Part shown: positions 1 through 5,791 of the stretch, in pieces
Position numbering within the stretch: the stretch's first letter is position 1
Layout: each line of letters starts with the position of its first letter
Assembly: GCA_007116645.1 (NCBI GenBank)
Contig: SKIA01000050.1
Coordinates: 1 to 7,522 of the forward strand
DNA: 7,522 bases
Direction: 5' to 3'
From: Candidatus Woesearchaeota archaeon
GTDB lineage: Archaea; Nanobdellota; Nanobdellia; Woesearchaeales; SKIA01
Translations under genes and position numbers: made by a program
The notes under the pieces: model-generated
The model's input: the letters and a program-made list of their open reading frames with translations, nothing else
What the model was told of the DNA's origin: nothing
The model's database searches: none

Positions 1-30
1 AAACGCAATGTGCCGTGTTTTTAACATATG

Positions 31-46
31 AAAAAAAAGGAAAAAA
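31..46 (-). terminator. T-tract terminator of the AI-2E family permease
   Basis: Read on the minus strand this is six T, two C, then eight T, about 55-70 nt past the permease stop codon. Archaeal RNA polymerase terminates at oligo-T tracts without needing a hairpin, so this is a reasonable terminator. The remaining bases of 1-100 hold nothing else I can support. Confidence 0.6.
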
Positions 47-100
47 TGACCATTTAAAAATACATTGCTCGGAGTCACTACTAAATAATAGTCCATCTAG

Positions 101-1102
101 TTACAAGTCATCTGCGTAAAAGCGCAAGAAAGCAACGAATAACGCCAAGATGAGTGGACCAAGAATAAAGCCCACGATACCAAACACGCTCATACCCCCA
201 AGCACTCCGATCAGCACTAACGCCGGATGCACTTCAGCGTACCGACCAACAAGGTATGGTCGAAGAATATTATCTATCTGACTAATAACTGTGCCTCCAA
301 GAATGATGAGAGTGATTCCTTGCCAGATCATTCCGGAAAGCAAAAGCCACGCAGCGACTGGCAACCACACCATGAATGCTCCCACGACTGGTAGCATAGA
401 CACAACAGCAGTAACAAATCCCCAAAAGAGCGCGTTAGGAACTCCCAGAATCCAGAATAGAATTCCTGCGAGAAGGCCTTGAATTAATCCTAAAACGATT
501 TGCCCTTCAATTACTCCGCGTACCACATTGTTGATGTTTGAGAGCAAGGCGTCGTGGTGTTTGGTGCTCAGAGGACTGATTTTTTTAATTCCGTCCATGA
601 TTTCTTTTCCTTGTGCAAACAAGTAATACATCACAAAAAACAAGATGAAAAAGCCGAGCATGACTTCGCCAGCAGAAGATAAGAACTGCGGAGCGCTACT
701 CACAACATAATTACGGAAATCCGAAGTGCTGTTAGCAAATACTTCCTCTAAATTAACATCAGGACCCATAACCGTCTCAGCAAGCGGCTGCAGGCCTGAT
801 ACGTCAATACCCTCAACAAAACTTTCATACGCAGAAGGCGCTTGGTTGATAAGAAGCATTCCAAACGCGATAGCAGGCAAAATAATGAGGACAATAAGCA
901 CCGAGACAAACAACACGCTCGCAACACGCCGATGACCACCAATCTTTGCACTCACCCACTCATACATAGGATAAGACAACATTACAAGAACTACTGAAAA
1001 CAGCAGGTACGAAAAGAACGGGCTAATAACAATAAATGAGAAGTACGCGAGGACGAGTAAGAACACAATAAACGCGTACTTTGATACCAGTTCTTTATCC
1101 AT
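101..1102 (-). CDS. AI-2E family transporter (PerM-like membrane protein)
   Basis: A 333-residue polytopic membrane protein of the AI-2E/PerM (UPF0118) family. Members are proposed exporters or antiporters of small molecules or ions; the substrate here cannot be read from sequence. Hydrophobic segments lie near residues 8-47 (two helices), 60-86, 143-163, 200-222, 224-246, 258-278 and 294-325, with a soluble stretch at about 88-140. The family-typical C-terminal half is clear: PLS (177-179), GVIEGQ followed by IQGLLAG (196-213), the GVPNALFWG turn (220-228), the DN..RP..VG motif (277-286), HP (292-293), LGG (301-303) and a closing FG..GFILGPL (307-317). The open frame extends to a TTG at 1111, but ATG 1102 is preferred because it starts MDKELV and a TATA-like TTTAAA at 1126-1131 lies about 26 bp upstream, which would give a leaderless message. 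The gene stands alone, divergent from the five-gene cluster. Confidence 0.93.
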   Translation of the reverse strand: MDKELVSKYAFIVFLLVLAYFSFIVISPFFSYLLFSVVLVMLSYPMYEWVSAKIGGHRRVASVLFVSVLIVLIILPAIAFGMLLINQAPSAYESFVEGIDVSGLQPLAETVMGPDVNLEEVFANSTSDFRNYVVSSAPQFLSSAGEVMLGFFILFFVMYYLFAQGKEIMDGIKKISPLSTKHHDALLSNINNVVRGVIEGQIVLGLIQGLLAGILFWILGVPNALFWGFVTAVVSMLPVVGAFMVWLPVAAWLLLSGMIWQGITLIILGGTVISQIDNILRPYLVGRYAEVHPALVLIGVLGGMSVFGIVGFILGPLILALFVAFLRFYADDL

Positions 1103-1123
1103 TGAACGCAAAAAGGAAAGAAG

Positions 1124-1133
1124 TGTTTAAATC
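1124..1133. promoter_or_regulatory. Shared TATA-like box (TTTAAA) between permease and cluster
   Basis: TTTAAA at 1126-1131 is self-complementary. On the minus strand, ATTTAAAC is centred about 26 bp before the permease ATG at 1102, fitting a leaderless transcript. On the plus strand the same box would start transcription near 1155, giving a leader of about 27 nt for the gene at 1182. I see no better plus-strand TATA box in the 79-bp intergenic region. The minus-strand assignment is firmer than the plus-strand one. Confidence 0.5.
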
Positions 1134-1181
1134 TGTTTGCTAACGAAACCCTTTTCAAGAAAGACTTACTTCTTAACATGA

Positions 1182-1784
1182 ATGGCAAAAAAGCAGTCAC
1201 GAAAATCACGCAGTCAAATGCGAGAAGAAAAGCGCCAACAACGAGTACGACTCTGGATGGGCATATTCGTTATCAGCATCATGGTGCTTTCAGTGATAAG
1301 CTTTGCATTCGTATTCTACGGCATGCCAGGACCAGGCGGTGGACCTGATGGTCTTGATTATCGCATAGACAACAACCAACTCTTTGTGCAAACACGTACA
1401 GGAGAGGTTCCGTTCTATTCTTGGCCGGACTCAGAAGCACCTCTCCCACGAGAAGCAGTCTCCTTAATTCAGAACGCACAATCAGTTATTGTGCTCTTTG
1501 ACCCTGAAGACGAAGAAAATATCATGCTCCTTGATCTTGTGCGCTGGGAACTCTCACAATACATGCAAATACCAGTCGGCGCAGCAGTAACGAATGAGAC
1601 CACAGCCTACCCGTATGATGTGGGAAGCTGTGACATCGCTACCCAGCAAACACCAGTACTATACTTTGCTCCAGGAAACGAGGGAGTCAGCGTTGAGGAT
1701 GCTTGCATTACTATTTCAGCACAGCAAGAAGGAATCATTCTTCAACGAGACCAAATCCTGTACTCATACTTTGATCTACGATGA
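1182..1784 (+). CDS. Membrane-anchored extracytoplasmic protein, function unknown (paralogue 1)
   Basis: A 200-residue protein that I do not recognise. Residues 1-23 are strongly basic, followed by one hydrophobic helix at about 24-46 and a small Gly/Pro-rich linker (MPGPGGGPDG, 48-57), leaving some 140 residues predicted outside the membrane (N-in topology by the positive-inside rule). The outer domain has two cysteines, C150 and C175, bracketing a PVLYF strand (158-162); they could form a disulfide. The same layout (FD motif, then C, PVLY, then C about 25 residues later) recurs in the next gene, so the two look like tandem duplicates. No Shine-Dalgarno is visible before the ATG; an ATG at 1178 is out of frame. 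The stop overlaps the next start as ATGA at 1781-1784, indicating co-translation. First gene of a five-gene cluster. Confidence 0.85.
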   Translation: MAKKQSRKSRSQMREEKRQQRVRLWMGIFVISIMVLSVISFAFVFYGMPGPGGGPDGLDYRIDNNQLFVQTRTGEVPFYSWPDSEAPLPREAVSLIQNAQSVIVLFDPEDEENIMLLDLVRWELSQYMQIPVGAAVTNETTAYPYDVGSCDIATQQTPVLYFAPGNEGVSVEDACITISAQQEGIILQRDQILYSYFDLR

Positions 1785-2401
1785 CCACAAAAACTGAAGA
1801 GCAAGAAAAAGAGCCTGAACCTATCAAAACAATGTGGGTAATTATTGCTGCACTGCTCATTCCAGTAATCATCTTAGGTGTGTACTGGTACACGTCCCAA
1901 GTCACGGTTGAAGAATACACGCACAATGGTTTTGTCTTTACACAAATTCCGTGTGAAGTAGGCGAATGTTGGCAAACAACAGTAATTTCTAATGTTGGCG
2001 AGCACCCGGTACTATTCTTTCACGGACCACGAGAACTAGAAGACATCACTATTGATCCAGCAGCAGTTGACCGCGTATTAAACCTTACACGCATCGCAAA
2101 CACGAGCTTGCGCATCGGATTCGATGAAGGAGTTCCAGGAGAAGTAGCAATCGCGGCCTCAAACATTGCTCGCGTCACAGGAGACCGCTTTTACCGCATA
2201 CCCACTCGCGGAGGAGTGTACGGAGTAGACTTTACCTGTAGTAGCGCAACTCTAACGCGACCTGTGTTATATCTTACACAAGATGAGCAGACAGGAGTAT
2301 ACTTACAAGACAATTGTATTTATGCAGTTGCCCCAACCACCGCAGAGCTTGTCCGCGTGTCAGACGCATATACACTTCACTTACTACAAATTATGCGGTA
2401 A
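1781..2401 (+). CDS. Membrane-anchored extracytoplasmic protein, function unknown (paralogue 2)
   Basis: A 206-residue unrecognised protein. An acidic, charged N-terminus (1-16) precedes one transmembrane helix at about 17-37; the rest is predicted to be extracytoplasmic. Cysteines are C58, C63 (CEVGEC), C153 and C179. The C153/C179 pair with PVLYL (161-165) between them matches C150/C175 with PVLYF in the preceding protein, and an FD motif at 114-115 followed by a helix-like stretch corresponds to FD at 106-107 there. I infer a tandem duplication followed by divergence; this copy has an added C58/C63 pair and about 10-15 extra residues before FD. Its start overlaps the upstream stop (ATGA, 1781-1784), so translation is probably coupled and the two may act as a heterodimer. 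The unusual lysine-poor, threonine-rich outer domain suits a surface protein, but no binding or catalytic motif is recognisable. Confidence 0.85.
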   Translation: MTTKTEEQEKEPEPIKTMWVIIAALLIPVIILGVYWYTSQVTVEEYTHNGFVFTQIPCEVGECWQTTVISNVGEHPVLFFHGPRELEDITIDPAAVDRVLNLTRIANTSLRIGFDEGVPGEVAIAASNIARVTGDRFYRIPTRGGVYGVDFTCSSATLTRPVLYLTQDEQTGVYLQDNCIYAVAPTTAELVRVSDAYTLHLLQIMR

Positions 2402-2408
2402 ATTTAAG
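2401..2408 (+). promoter_or_regulatory. Possible internal promoter within the cluster
   Basis: AATTTAAG lies in the only real gap of the cluster (2402-2434), about 30 bp before the ATG at 2435. The predicted transcription start, near 2430, would give an almost leaderless message. GGGG at 2429-2432 is too close to the ATG to be an ideal Shine-Dalgarno. This could be a second promoter for the last three genes, or simply AT-rich spacer. Confidence 0.3.
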
Positions 2409-2434
2409 TAGGCGCTCTCACGGAAAAAGGGGTA

Positions 2435-3091
2435 ATGAGTGAGCCCGTCAAGAAAATTCTTGCATACGCACAAACACCACTAGTACTTACCTGTACGCAA
2501 ACAGGCGAGCTTGACGAAGATTTTCTTGTCTCGCTCACTGATGAAGAATCAGAATATATCACGACGCGAGGAATGTCTGTTGTCGAACCATTGTTTTACG
2601 AATTACTCGCAAAGCTCGGCGCTACAGGAGTGATTAGTAGAGCCCCACACCTTATTTTAGACGTGCATGTAGCTCCTGCAAAGCTTAAAGCACACATCGA
2701 CGGCATCCCACTATCATTAGTTGATGATCCCTCAACACAAACGTATCTCTTGCAAGAATTTGTTGAGCCTTACAAACAAAGCCTGAGAAGAATCGCAAAA
2801 AAAACCGAGCAACGATTCGGACAAGCACACATTGTTTTCTTGTCTGTTCTGCCAGAATTTATTGATGGAAAAATTGTTGAGCACGAAATAGTTACGTTCG
2901 GAGAACCGATCCTTTCAGGAACAGCACACGAAGTACAAGAACTTTCTGAATATTACAAAAGCTTATTGATTAGGGAATTTGACCATCACACATGGATTGG
3001 CATTCACCCAAAACTCTTTCGCACACATACCTTGCGACAAGAACTACTTGAGCGCCTCTCAAAGATGAAAATACCGGTTGTTGTACAATGA
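2435..3091 (+). CDS. Putative degenerate N-formylglutamate amidohydrolase-like protein
   Basis: A 218-residue soluble protein with no signal peptide or transmembrane helix. By eye its order of motifs resembles N-formylglutamate amidohydrolases (FGase, PF05013): a first strand ending in a turn (PLVLTCTQTGE, 15-25, where FGases have a PHSG-type motif), L.DEE (35-38), LGAT followed by SRAPHLILDVH (62-78, compare the family's SR.V.DLNR), an E..Y..SL helix (108-118), a strand at 132-138 where FGases have the D.HS motif, an EIVTFGEP turn (151-158), and WIGIHP near the end (187-192). The expected metal-binding histidines of the first motif and of D.HS are absent, so if homologous it is probably a non-catalytic or repurposed member. 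Tight coupling to the next gene (ATGA, 3088-3091) suggests a shared process with the ROK kinase. The family assignment is pattern-based and moderate; that this is a real gene is secure. Confidence 0.5.
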   Translation: MSEPVKKILAYAQTPLVLTCTQTGELDEDFLVSLTDEESEYITTRGMSVVEPLFYELLAKLGATGVISRAPHLILDVHVAPAKLKAHIDGIPLSLVDDPSTQTYLLQEFVEPYKQSLRRIAKKTEQRFGQAHIVFLSVLPEFIDGKIVEHEIVTFGEPILSGTAHEVQELSEYYKSLLIREFDHHTWIGIHPKLFRTHTLRQELLERLSKMKIPVVVQ

Positions 3092-3915
3092 ACAGCATAG
3101 GAGTAGATGTTGGCGGGACAAAAATTCTTGTTTGTCGAGTAGAAGACGGAAAAATTGTTGCGTCAGAAACAAGACCGACACCACAAGATCCTAAAGATAC
3201 AGCAGAAGCGATTGCTGATGCAGTATGCGCAGTATGGAGTGACGACGTAGTAGGAGTCGGCGTTGGCCTTCCCGGATACATCCATGAAGGCATCTTACAT
3301 CAGGCACCAAACCTGCCATTGTTTGAAGGAGAACCCATTGAAGAGCTTATCAGACGAGCGTGCGGCGTTGATGTCGTGTGCGAAAACGATGCGAACTGCT
3401 TTGCCGTTGCAGAGCACACACTCGGAGCAGGTAGAGAATTTAATCACATGATCGGCGTTATTCTCGGCACAGGAGTTGGCGCAGGAATCATCCTAAATGG
3501 GAAATTATATACTGGAGCAATCGGCGGCGCAGGAGAAGTAGGAGACATACACCTGCTTGAAGGCACGTGGGAAGACAACGTGTCTGGACCAGGTATCATG
3601 CGCGCATACCAACGCTTTGGTGGAGGGAACGCAACTCACCCGGGAGAAGTATGGACTAGTAATGAGGAAAGTGCTCATAAGACTCGTGAGCACGTACTTG
3701 ACTTGCTTGGTCGATTTTTAGCATCGCTCATTAACGTGTTCAATCCTGAATGCATCGTGCTCGGAGGGAGCGTAGCAAAGATTCCTTTTTACGACGAGTT
3801 ACGAGCGCACGTGAAGAAATATTGTTCTGAAGTAGCGTTTTCATCGTGCAAAATTGTGCAGCACGAAATCAGTGCAGAAGCAGGCGTTATCGGCGCTGCA
3901 ATGCTTGTAAAATGA
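3088..3915 (+). CDS. ROK family sugar kinase (glucokinase-like), zinc site absent
   Basis: A 275-residue member of the ROK family of ATP-dependent sugar kinases within the actin/Hsp70 fold superfamily, predicted cytoplasmic. Visible motifs are the N-terminal phosphate-binding DVGGTK (7-12), GVGVGLPG (56-63), the END motif with the likely catalytic base D101, the second phosphate loop GTGVGAG (127-133), sugar-contacting E150 and H155 in GGAGEVGDIH, and FNPECIVLGGS (218-228) for adenosine binding. ROK kinases normally carry a C.CG..GC zinc cluster just after that histidine; here the stretch 156-166 has no cysteine and is shortened, which explains a length below the usual 290-320. Substrate could be glucose, N-acetylglucosamine, N-acetylmannosamine or another hexose; sequence alone does not decide. 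There is no DNA-binding domain, so it is not a ROK repressor. It overlaps both neighbours by ATGA (3088-3091 and 3912-3915). Confidence 0.9.
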   Translation: MNSIGVDVGGTKILVCRVEDGKIVASETRPTPQDPKDTAEAIADAVCAVWSDDVVGVGVGLPGYIHEGILHQAPNLPLFEGEPIEELIRRACGVDVVCENDANCFAVAEHTLGAGREFNHMIGVILGTGVGAGIILNGKLYTGAIGGAGEVGDIHLLEGTWEDNVSGPGIMRAYQRFGGGNATHPGEVWTSNEESAHKTREHVLDLLGRFLASLINVFNPECIVLGGSVAKIPFYDELRAHVKKYCSEVAFSSCKIVQHEISAEAGVIGAAMLVK

Positions 3916-4373
3916 AAATTAGACCAGCAACATCGCCAGATGAAAGAGCAGTACAAGCTCTTGTAAGCGACGTACTTTTACAGTTTGGTTATCCAACAAG
4001 AGAGCGAGAAGATCTTATTGATTTTGTAGCGTACCACCCTCACGGATGCTTTTTTGTTGCGGAACACGAAGGTACGATTGTTGGATGCGCAGGTGCGGAG
4101 CGTTTTGGAGACGATATTAAGCTGCGACGCATGCATGTCCACAAAGACTTTCGAAGGCAAGGAATAGGTTTGCAGCTTCTCAAAGCAGTTTTTGAATGGG
4201 TTGACAAGAACAATATTCAAGCTATGTATCTCAGCACTGATGAACACATGACGGACGCTATCGCATTTTACTCTTCGCAAGAATTTATTCGTATTTCTCA
4301 CCTACCAAATACTATTCCGGGCGATAGTGGAGATACAGTTTTTTTTGTAAAAAAAAGAAAAAGAAAAAAATAA
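3912..4373 (+). CDS. GNAT family N-acetyltransferase
   Basis: A 153-residue acetyltransferase with the GNAT fold, using acetyl-CoA. Motif A is plain: a strand with R..VH (73-77) followed by DFRRQGIGLQLL (79-90), the Q/R-x-x-G-x-G pyrophosphate loop. A later strand and helix, MYLSTDEHMTDAIAFYSSQEF (105-125), form motif B with the usual A..FY and the GF-type position changed to EF. The acceptor (amino acid, amino sugar, small amine or protein) is unknown. The frame is open upstream to 3846, but ATG 3912 is the start because it overlaps the kinase stop (ATGA) and opens directly on the typical MKIRPAT strand. The C-terminus ends in a very basic KKRKRKK tail encoded by an A-rich tract that doubles as a T-tract on the other strand. 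Being beside a sugar kinase makes an amino-sugar acceptor conceivable, which is only an inference. Confidence 0.9.
   Translation: MKIRPATSPDERAVQALVSDVLLQFGYPTREREDLIDFVAYHPHGCFFVAEHEGTIVGCAGAERFGDDIKLRRMHVHKDFRRQGIGLQLLKAVFEWVDKNNIQAMYLSTDEHMTDAIAFYSSQEFIRISHLPNTIPGDSGDTVFFVKKRKRKK
4349..4370 (-). terminator. T-rich terminator of the small membrane protein, inside the GNAT 3' end
   Basis: On the minus strand this reads T7-C-T5-C-T8, beginning about 5 nt past the minus-strand stop codon. It is a strong candidate oligo-T terminator for the small membrane protein while encoding the lysine-rich tail of the convergent acetyltransferase. A plus-strand T8 at 4339-4346, next to A8 at 4349-4356, may serve the opposite direction, although it lies before the plus-strand stop. 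Confidence 0.6.
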
Positions 4374-4374
4374 T

Positions 4375-4722
4375 TTATTGGTGTGCAAGTCCGAACACTG
4401 CTCGCAAAGCGACAATGATGGTTGCAGGGACGAACACAAGCATGAGTGCTTCTAGGATGTTGCTTGCCCAAGCGCCAACGATTGAGAACACGTCTCCTGA
4501 GAGCGCTGTAACGATAACAAGTACCGTTGCTGCAGTCAAAAAGCCCATAGACTCTCTTGCTGTGATGTTAAGCAGTCCTACGATTACACCGATAATAACG
4601 AGTGTTAGAGCCATCCATTGTTCCATTGGTCCGATAAATCCTAAGATAATCGCGAGGATTACTCCAACAAGAAATGCCCAGGAACCGATAAGGCTGCCTA
4701 CATTTGATTCTTTTTTTGCCAT
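4375..4722 (-). CDS. Small four-helix membrane protein, function unknown
   Basis: A 115-residue hydrophobic protein that I cannot place in a characterised family. A short polar start (MAKKESN) leads into four predicted membrane helices at about 9-31, 37-54, 60-76 and 87-110, with short loops and a conserved-looking NITARESMGF segment (52-61) between helices 2 and 3. The frame is open to an ATG at 4740, but ATG 4722 is preferred: a GGTGA Shine-Dalgarno at 4731-4735 sits 8 nt before it, and the upstream ATG overlaps that element. The gene is convergent with the acetyltransferase (one base between the two coding ends) and lies in the same direction as the aldolase upstream, separated from it by its own AT-rich promoter region. 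No enzymatic motif is visible. Confidence 0.8.
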   Translation of the reverse strand: MAKKESNVGSLIGSWAFLVGVILAIILGFIGPMEQWMALTLVIIGVIVGLLNITARESMGFLTAATVLVIVTALSGDVFSIVGAWASNILEALMLVFVPATIIVALRAVFGLAHQ

Positions 4723-4730
4723 ATTTAATT

Positions 4731-4736
4731 TCACCC
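4731..4736 (-). promoter_or_regulatory. Shine-Dalgarno deciding the small membrane protein start
   Basis: The minus strand reads GGGTGA with the GGTGA core complementary to the archaeal 16S rRNA 3' end, 8 nt before ATG 4722. It lies inside the extension that would begin at ATG 4740, so it argues for the shorter product. Confidence 0.65.
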
Positions 4737-4772
4737 CCATGAAACTAATATATTACTATTAGTAAGCAGTGA

Positions 4773-4788
4773 TTATAAATATATAGGG
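4773..4788 (-). promoter_or_regulatory. TATA-type promoter for the small membrane protein
   Basis: The minus strand reads CTATATATTTATAATC, a strong TATA-like stretch. Transcription would begin near 4754 and include the GGTGA element at 4731-4735. A second AT-rich box (AATATATT, 4747-4754) is closer, but its transcript would start after the Shine-Dalgarno. The stretch is nearly symmetrical, so it could also be read on the plus strand, where no gene follows. Confidence 0.5.
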
Positions 4789-4809
4789 TGAAACAAGCAT
4801 AAATAGGCC

Positions 4810-5694
4810 TTATTCGCTATACGTTAACCACGCTTGATGCGTATCAGCGCCTTCGTACACAAGCTGCGAAAGAGCATTACACATGCGTACTGCCTCATCA
4901 AATGAGCGCTGATGAATGTTTCTTCCCACAGCAACGCCTCGCGTGCCGGCTTGCAGCTGCTCATACACCAAATGCAAAAAAGGTCCTGGCTCTTTTGGCG
5001 AACCACCGGACACGACAACTCCTGTGCGACCAGCAGCAAGTACTGCTTGATGCAATTCATTTGGAACGTCTTCTTTGTTGATCTGTGGTTGGTTGACTTT
5101 TACAAAGTCTGCTCCAAGCGCGCAAGCAACACCTGCGGCTCCTGCAATGATGTCAGGGTGTTTTTCGTCAGGAACACCTGCTCCTCGAGGATACATCCAC
5201 ACCACAACAAGTAATCCGTGGCTGTGTGCTTCTGCTACGATGCGACCAATTTCTTGAAGCATGAGCGCTTCGTGCTCAGAACCCAAGTAGAGCGTGTATC
5301 CCACGCCAACTACATTGATACCTGCATCTTGAAGTGCGAGTACATCCTCAAAATCAACAAGTGTCAAACTCACAGGGTCTCCAACGCCAAGGCCAGTTTT
5401 ACTGTTAAGTTTTACTAAGTAAGGAATGTCGGAATAATCTTTTCCGTATTGGGCAATAAGACCGTGCTGTGCTGCAAAGCAGCCGATGTTTGCTTGTTGT
5501 GCAATACGAAAGAGGTGCTCGGGAGTGTTGTCATCAGGATGAATGTGTTCTCCGTAAAAGTCTTTGTTTAAGTGCTCTATTTTTTGGTCACCAGCAAACA
5601 ATAATAGTTTACCAGTACCTTTTGTTACTCGCTTAAGATTTTTCTTATAAATTTGCTGCGCGCTCTTTGGCACGGTTAATGGAATGTGCGTCAC
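4810..5694 (-). CDS. fba: Class I fructose-bisphosphate aldolase, archaeal (DhnA) type
   Basis: Predicted cytoplasmic (beta/alpha)8-barrel enzyme that reversibly condenses dihydroxyacetone phosphate and glyceraldehyde 3-phosphate to fructose 1,6-bisphosphate through a lysine Schiff base. Numbered from the open-frame start at 5703, it shows LLLFAGDQKIEHLN (33-46; D39 a likely acid/base residue), LVKLNSKTGL (96-105), WMYPRG (169-174, with the family tyrosine Y171), ADFVKVN (198-204, Schiff-base lysine K202), VVSGGSP (230-236) and GVAVGRNI (256-263) for phosphate binding. The related 2-amino-3,7-dideoxy-heptulosonate synthase is the main alternative. The start is probably GTG 5694 (294 residues) because GGTGA at 5700-5704 lies 5 nt upstream; GTG 5703 (297 residues) overlaps that element. 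Divergent from acetate kinase. Confidence 0.92.
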   Translation of the reverse strand: MTHIPLTVPKSAQQIYKKNLKRVTKGTGKLLLFAGDQKIEHLNKDFYGEHIHPDDNTPEHLFRIAQQANIGCFAAQHGLIAQYGKDYSDIPYLVKLNSKTGLGVGDPVSLTLVDFEDVLALQDAGINVVGVGYTLYLGSEHEALMLQEIGRIVAEAHSHGLLVVVWMYPRGAGVPDEKHPDIIAGAAGVACALGADFVKVNQPQINKEDVPNELHQAVLAAGRTGVVVSGGSPKEPGPFLHLVYEQLQAGTRGVAVGRNIHQRSFDEAVRMCNALSQLVYEGADTHQAWLTYSE

Positions 5695-5696
5695 TA

Positions 5697-5705
5697 TACT
5701 CACCT
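5697..5705 (-). promoter_or_regulatory. Shine-Dalgarno deciding the aldolase start
   Basis: The minus strand reads AGGTGAGTA, identical to the nine bases just before the acetate kinase start. The GGTGA core is 5 nt from GTG 5694, supporting it over the overlapping GTG at 5703. Confidence 0.65.
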
Positions 5706-5727
5706 ACTCTTATTGAACAAGCAGTCA

Positions 5728-5736
5728 TATTTAAAG
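5728..5736 (-). promoter_or_regulatory. TATA box of the aldolase gene
   Basis: The minus strand reads CTTTAAATA, centred about 26-27 bp before the AGGTGA element. The predicted transcript begins near 5706, leaving a leader of about a dozen nucleotides that consists mainly of the Shine-Dalgarno. Confidence 0.6.
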
Positions 5737-5753
5737 ATGGTGCTGAGAAAACC

Positions 5754-5761
5754 ATATAAAG
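5754..5761 (+). promoter_or_regulatory. TATA box of the acetate kinase gene
   Basis: ATATAAAG is centred about 25 bp before position 5783, where transcription would start at the AGGTGA element. It is back to back with the aldolase TATA box only 18 bp away, so a regulator bound between them could affect both genes. No clear operator palindrome was seen. Confidence 0.65.
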
Positions 5762-5781
5762 CGCACAAGTTGCTCATACAC

Positions 5782-5790
5782 AGGTGAGTA
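5782..5790 (+). promoter_or_regulatory. Shine-Dalgarno of acetate kinase
   Basis: AGGTGAGTA with the GGTGA core at 5783-5787, 4 nt before ATG 5792. It is the same nine bases as at the aldolase start. Confidence 0.7.
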
Positions 5791-5791
5791 G

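Noticed and set aside
28..57. Tiny plus-strand frame starting MKKKEK
   Set aside because: Only nine codons, and it is the complement of the permease T-tract terminator.
1182..2401. Thioredoxin-like or disulfide-isomerase role for the two membrane proteins
   Set aside because: The cysteines are about 25 residues apart and there is no CxxC active site; CEVGEC in the second protein is CxxxxC and has no thioredoxin context.
3846..3911. Upstream extension of the acetyltransferase frame
   Set aside because: It overlaps the ROK kinase C-terminus, is Arg/Cys-rich and unlike a GNAT start, whereas ATG 3912 forms an ATGA overlap and opens on a typical first strand.
3978..4301. 107-codon minus-strand frame opposite the acetyltransferase
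   Set aside because: It is antisense to a gene with a clear GNAT motif A and has no start signals.
4415..4762. 115-codon plus-strand frame opposite the small membrane protein
   Set aside because: It is the antisense shadow of a clear four-helix membrane protein, with no promoter or Shine-Dalgarno of its own.
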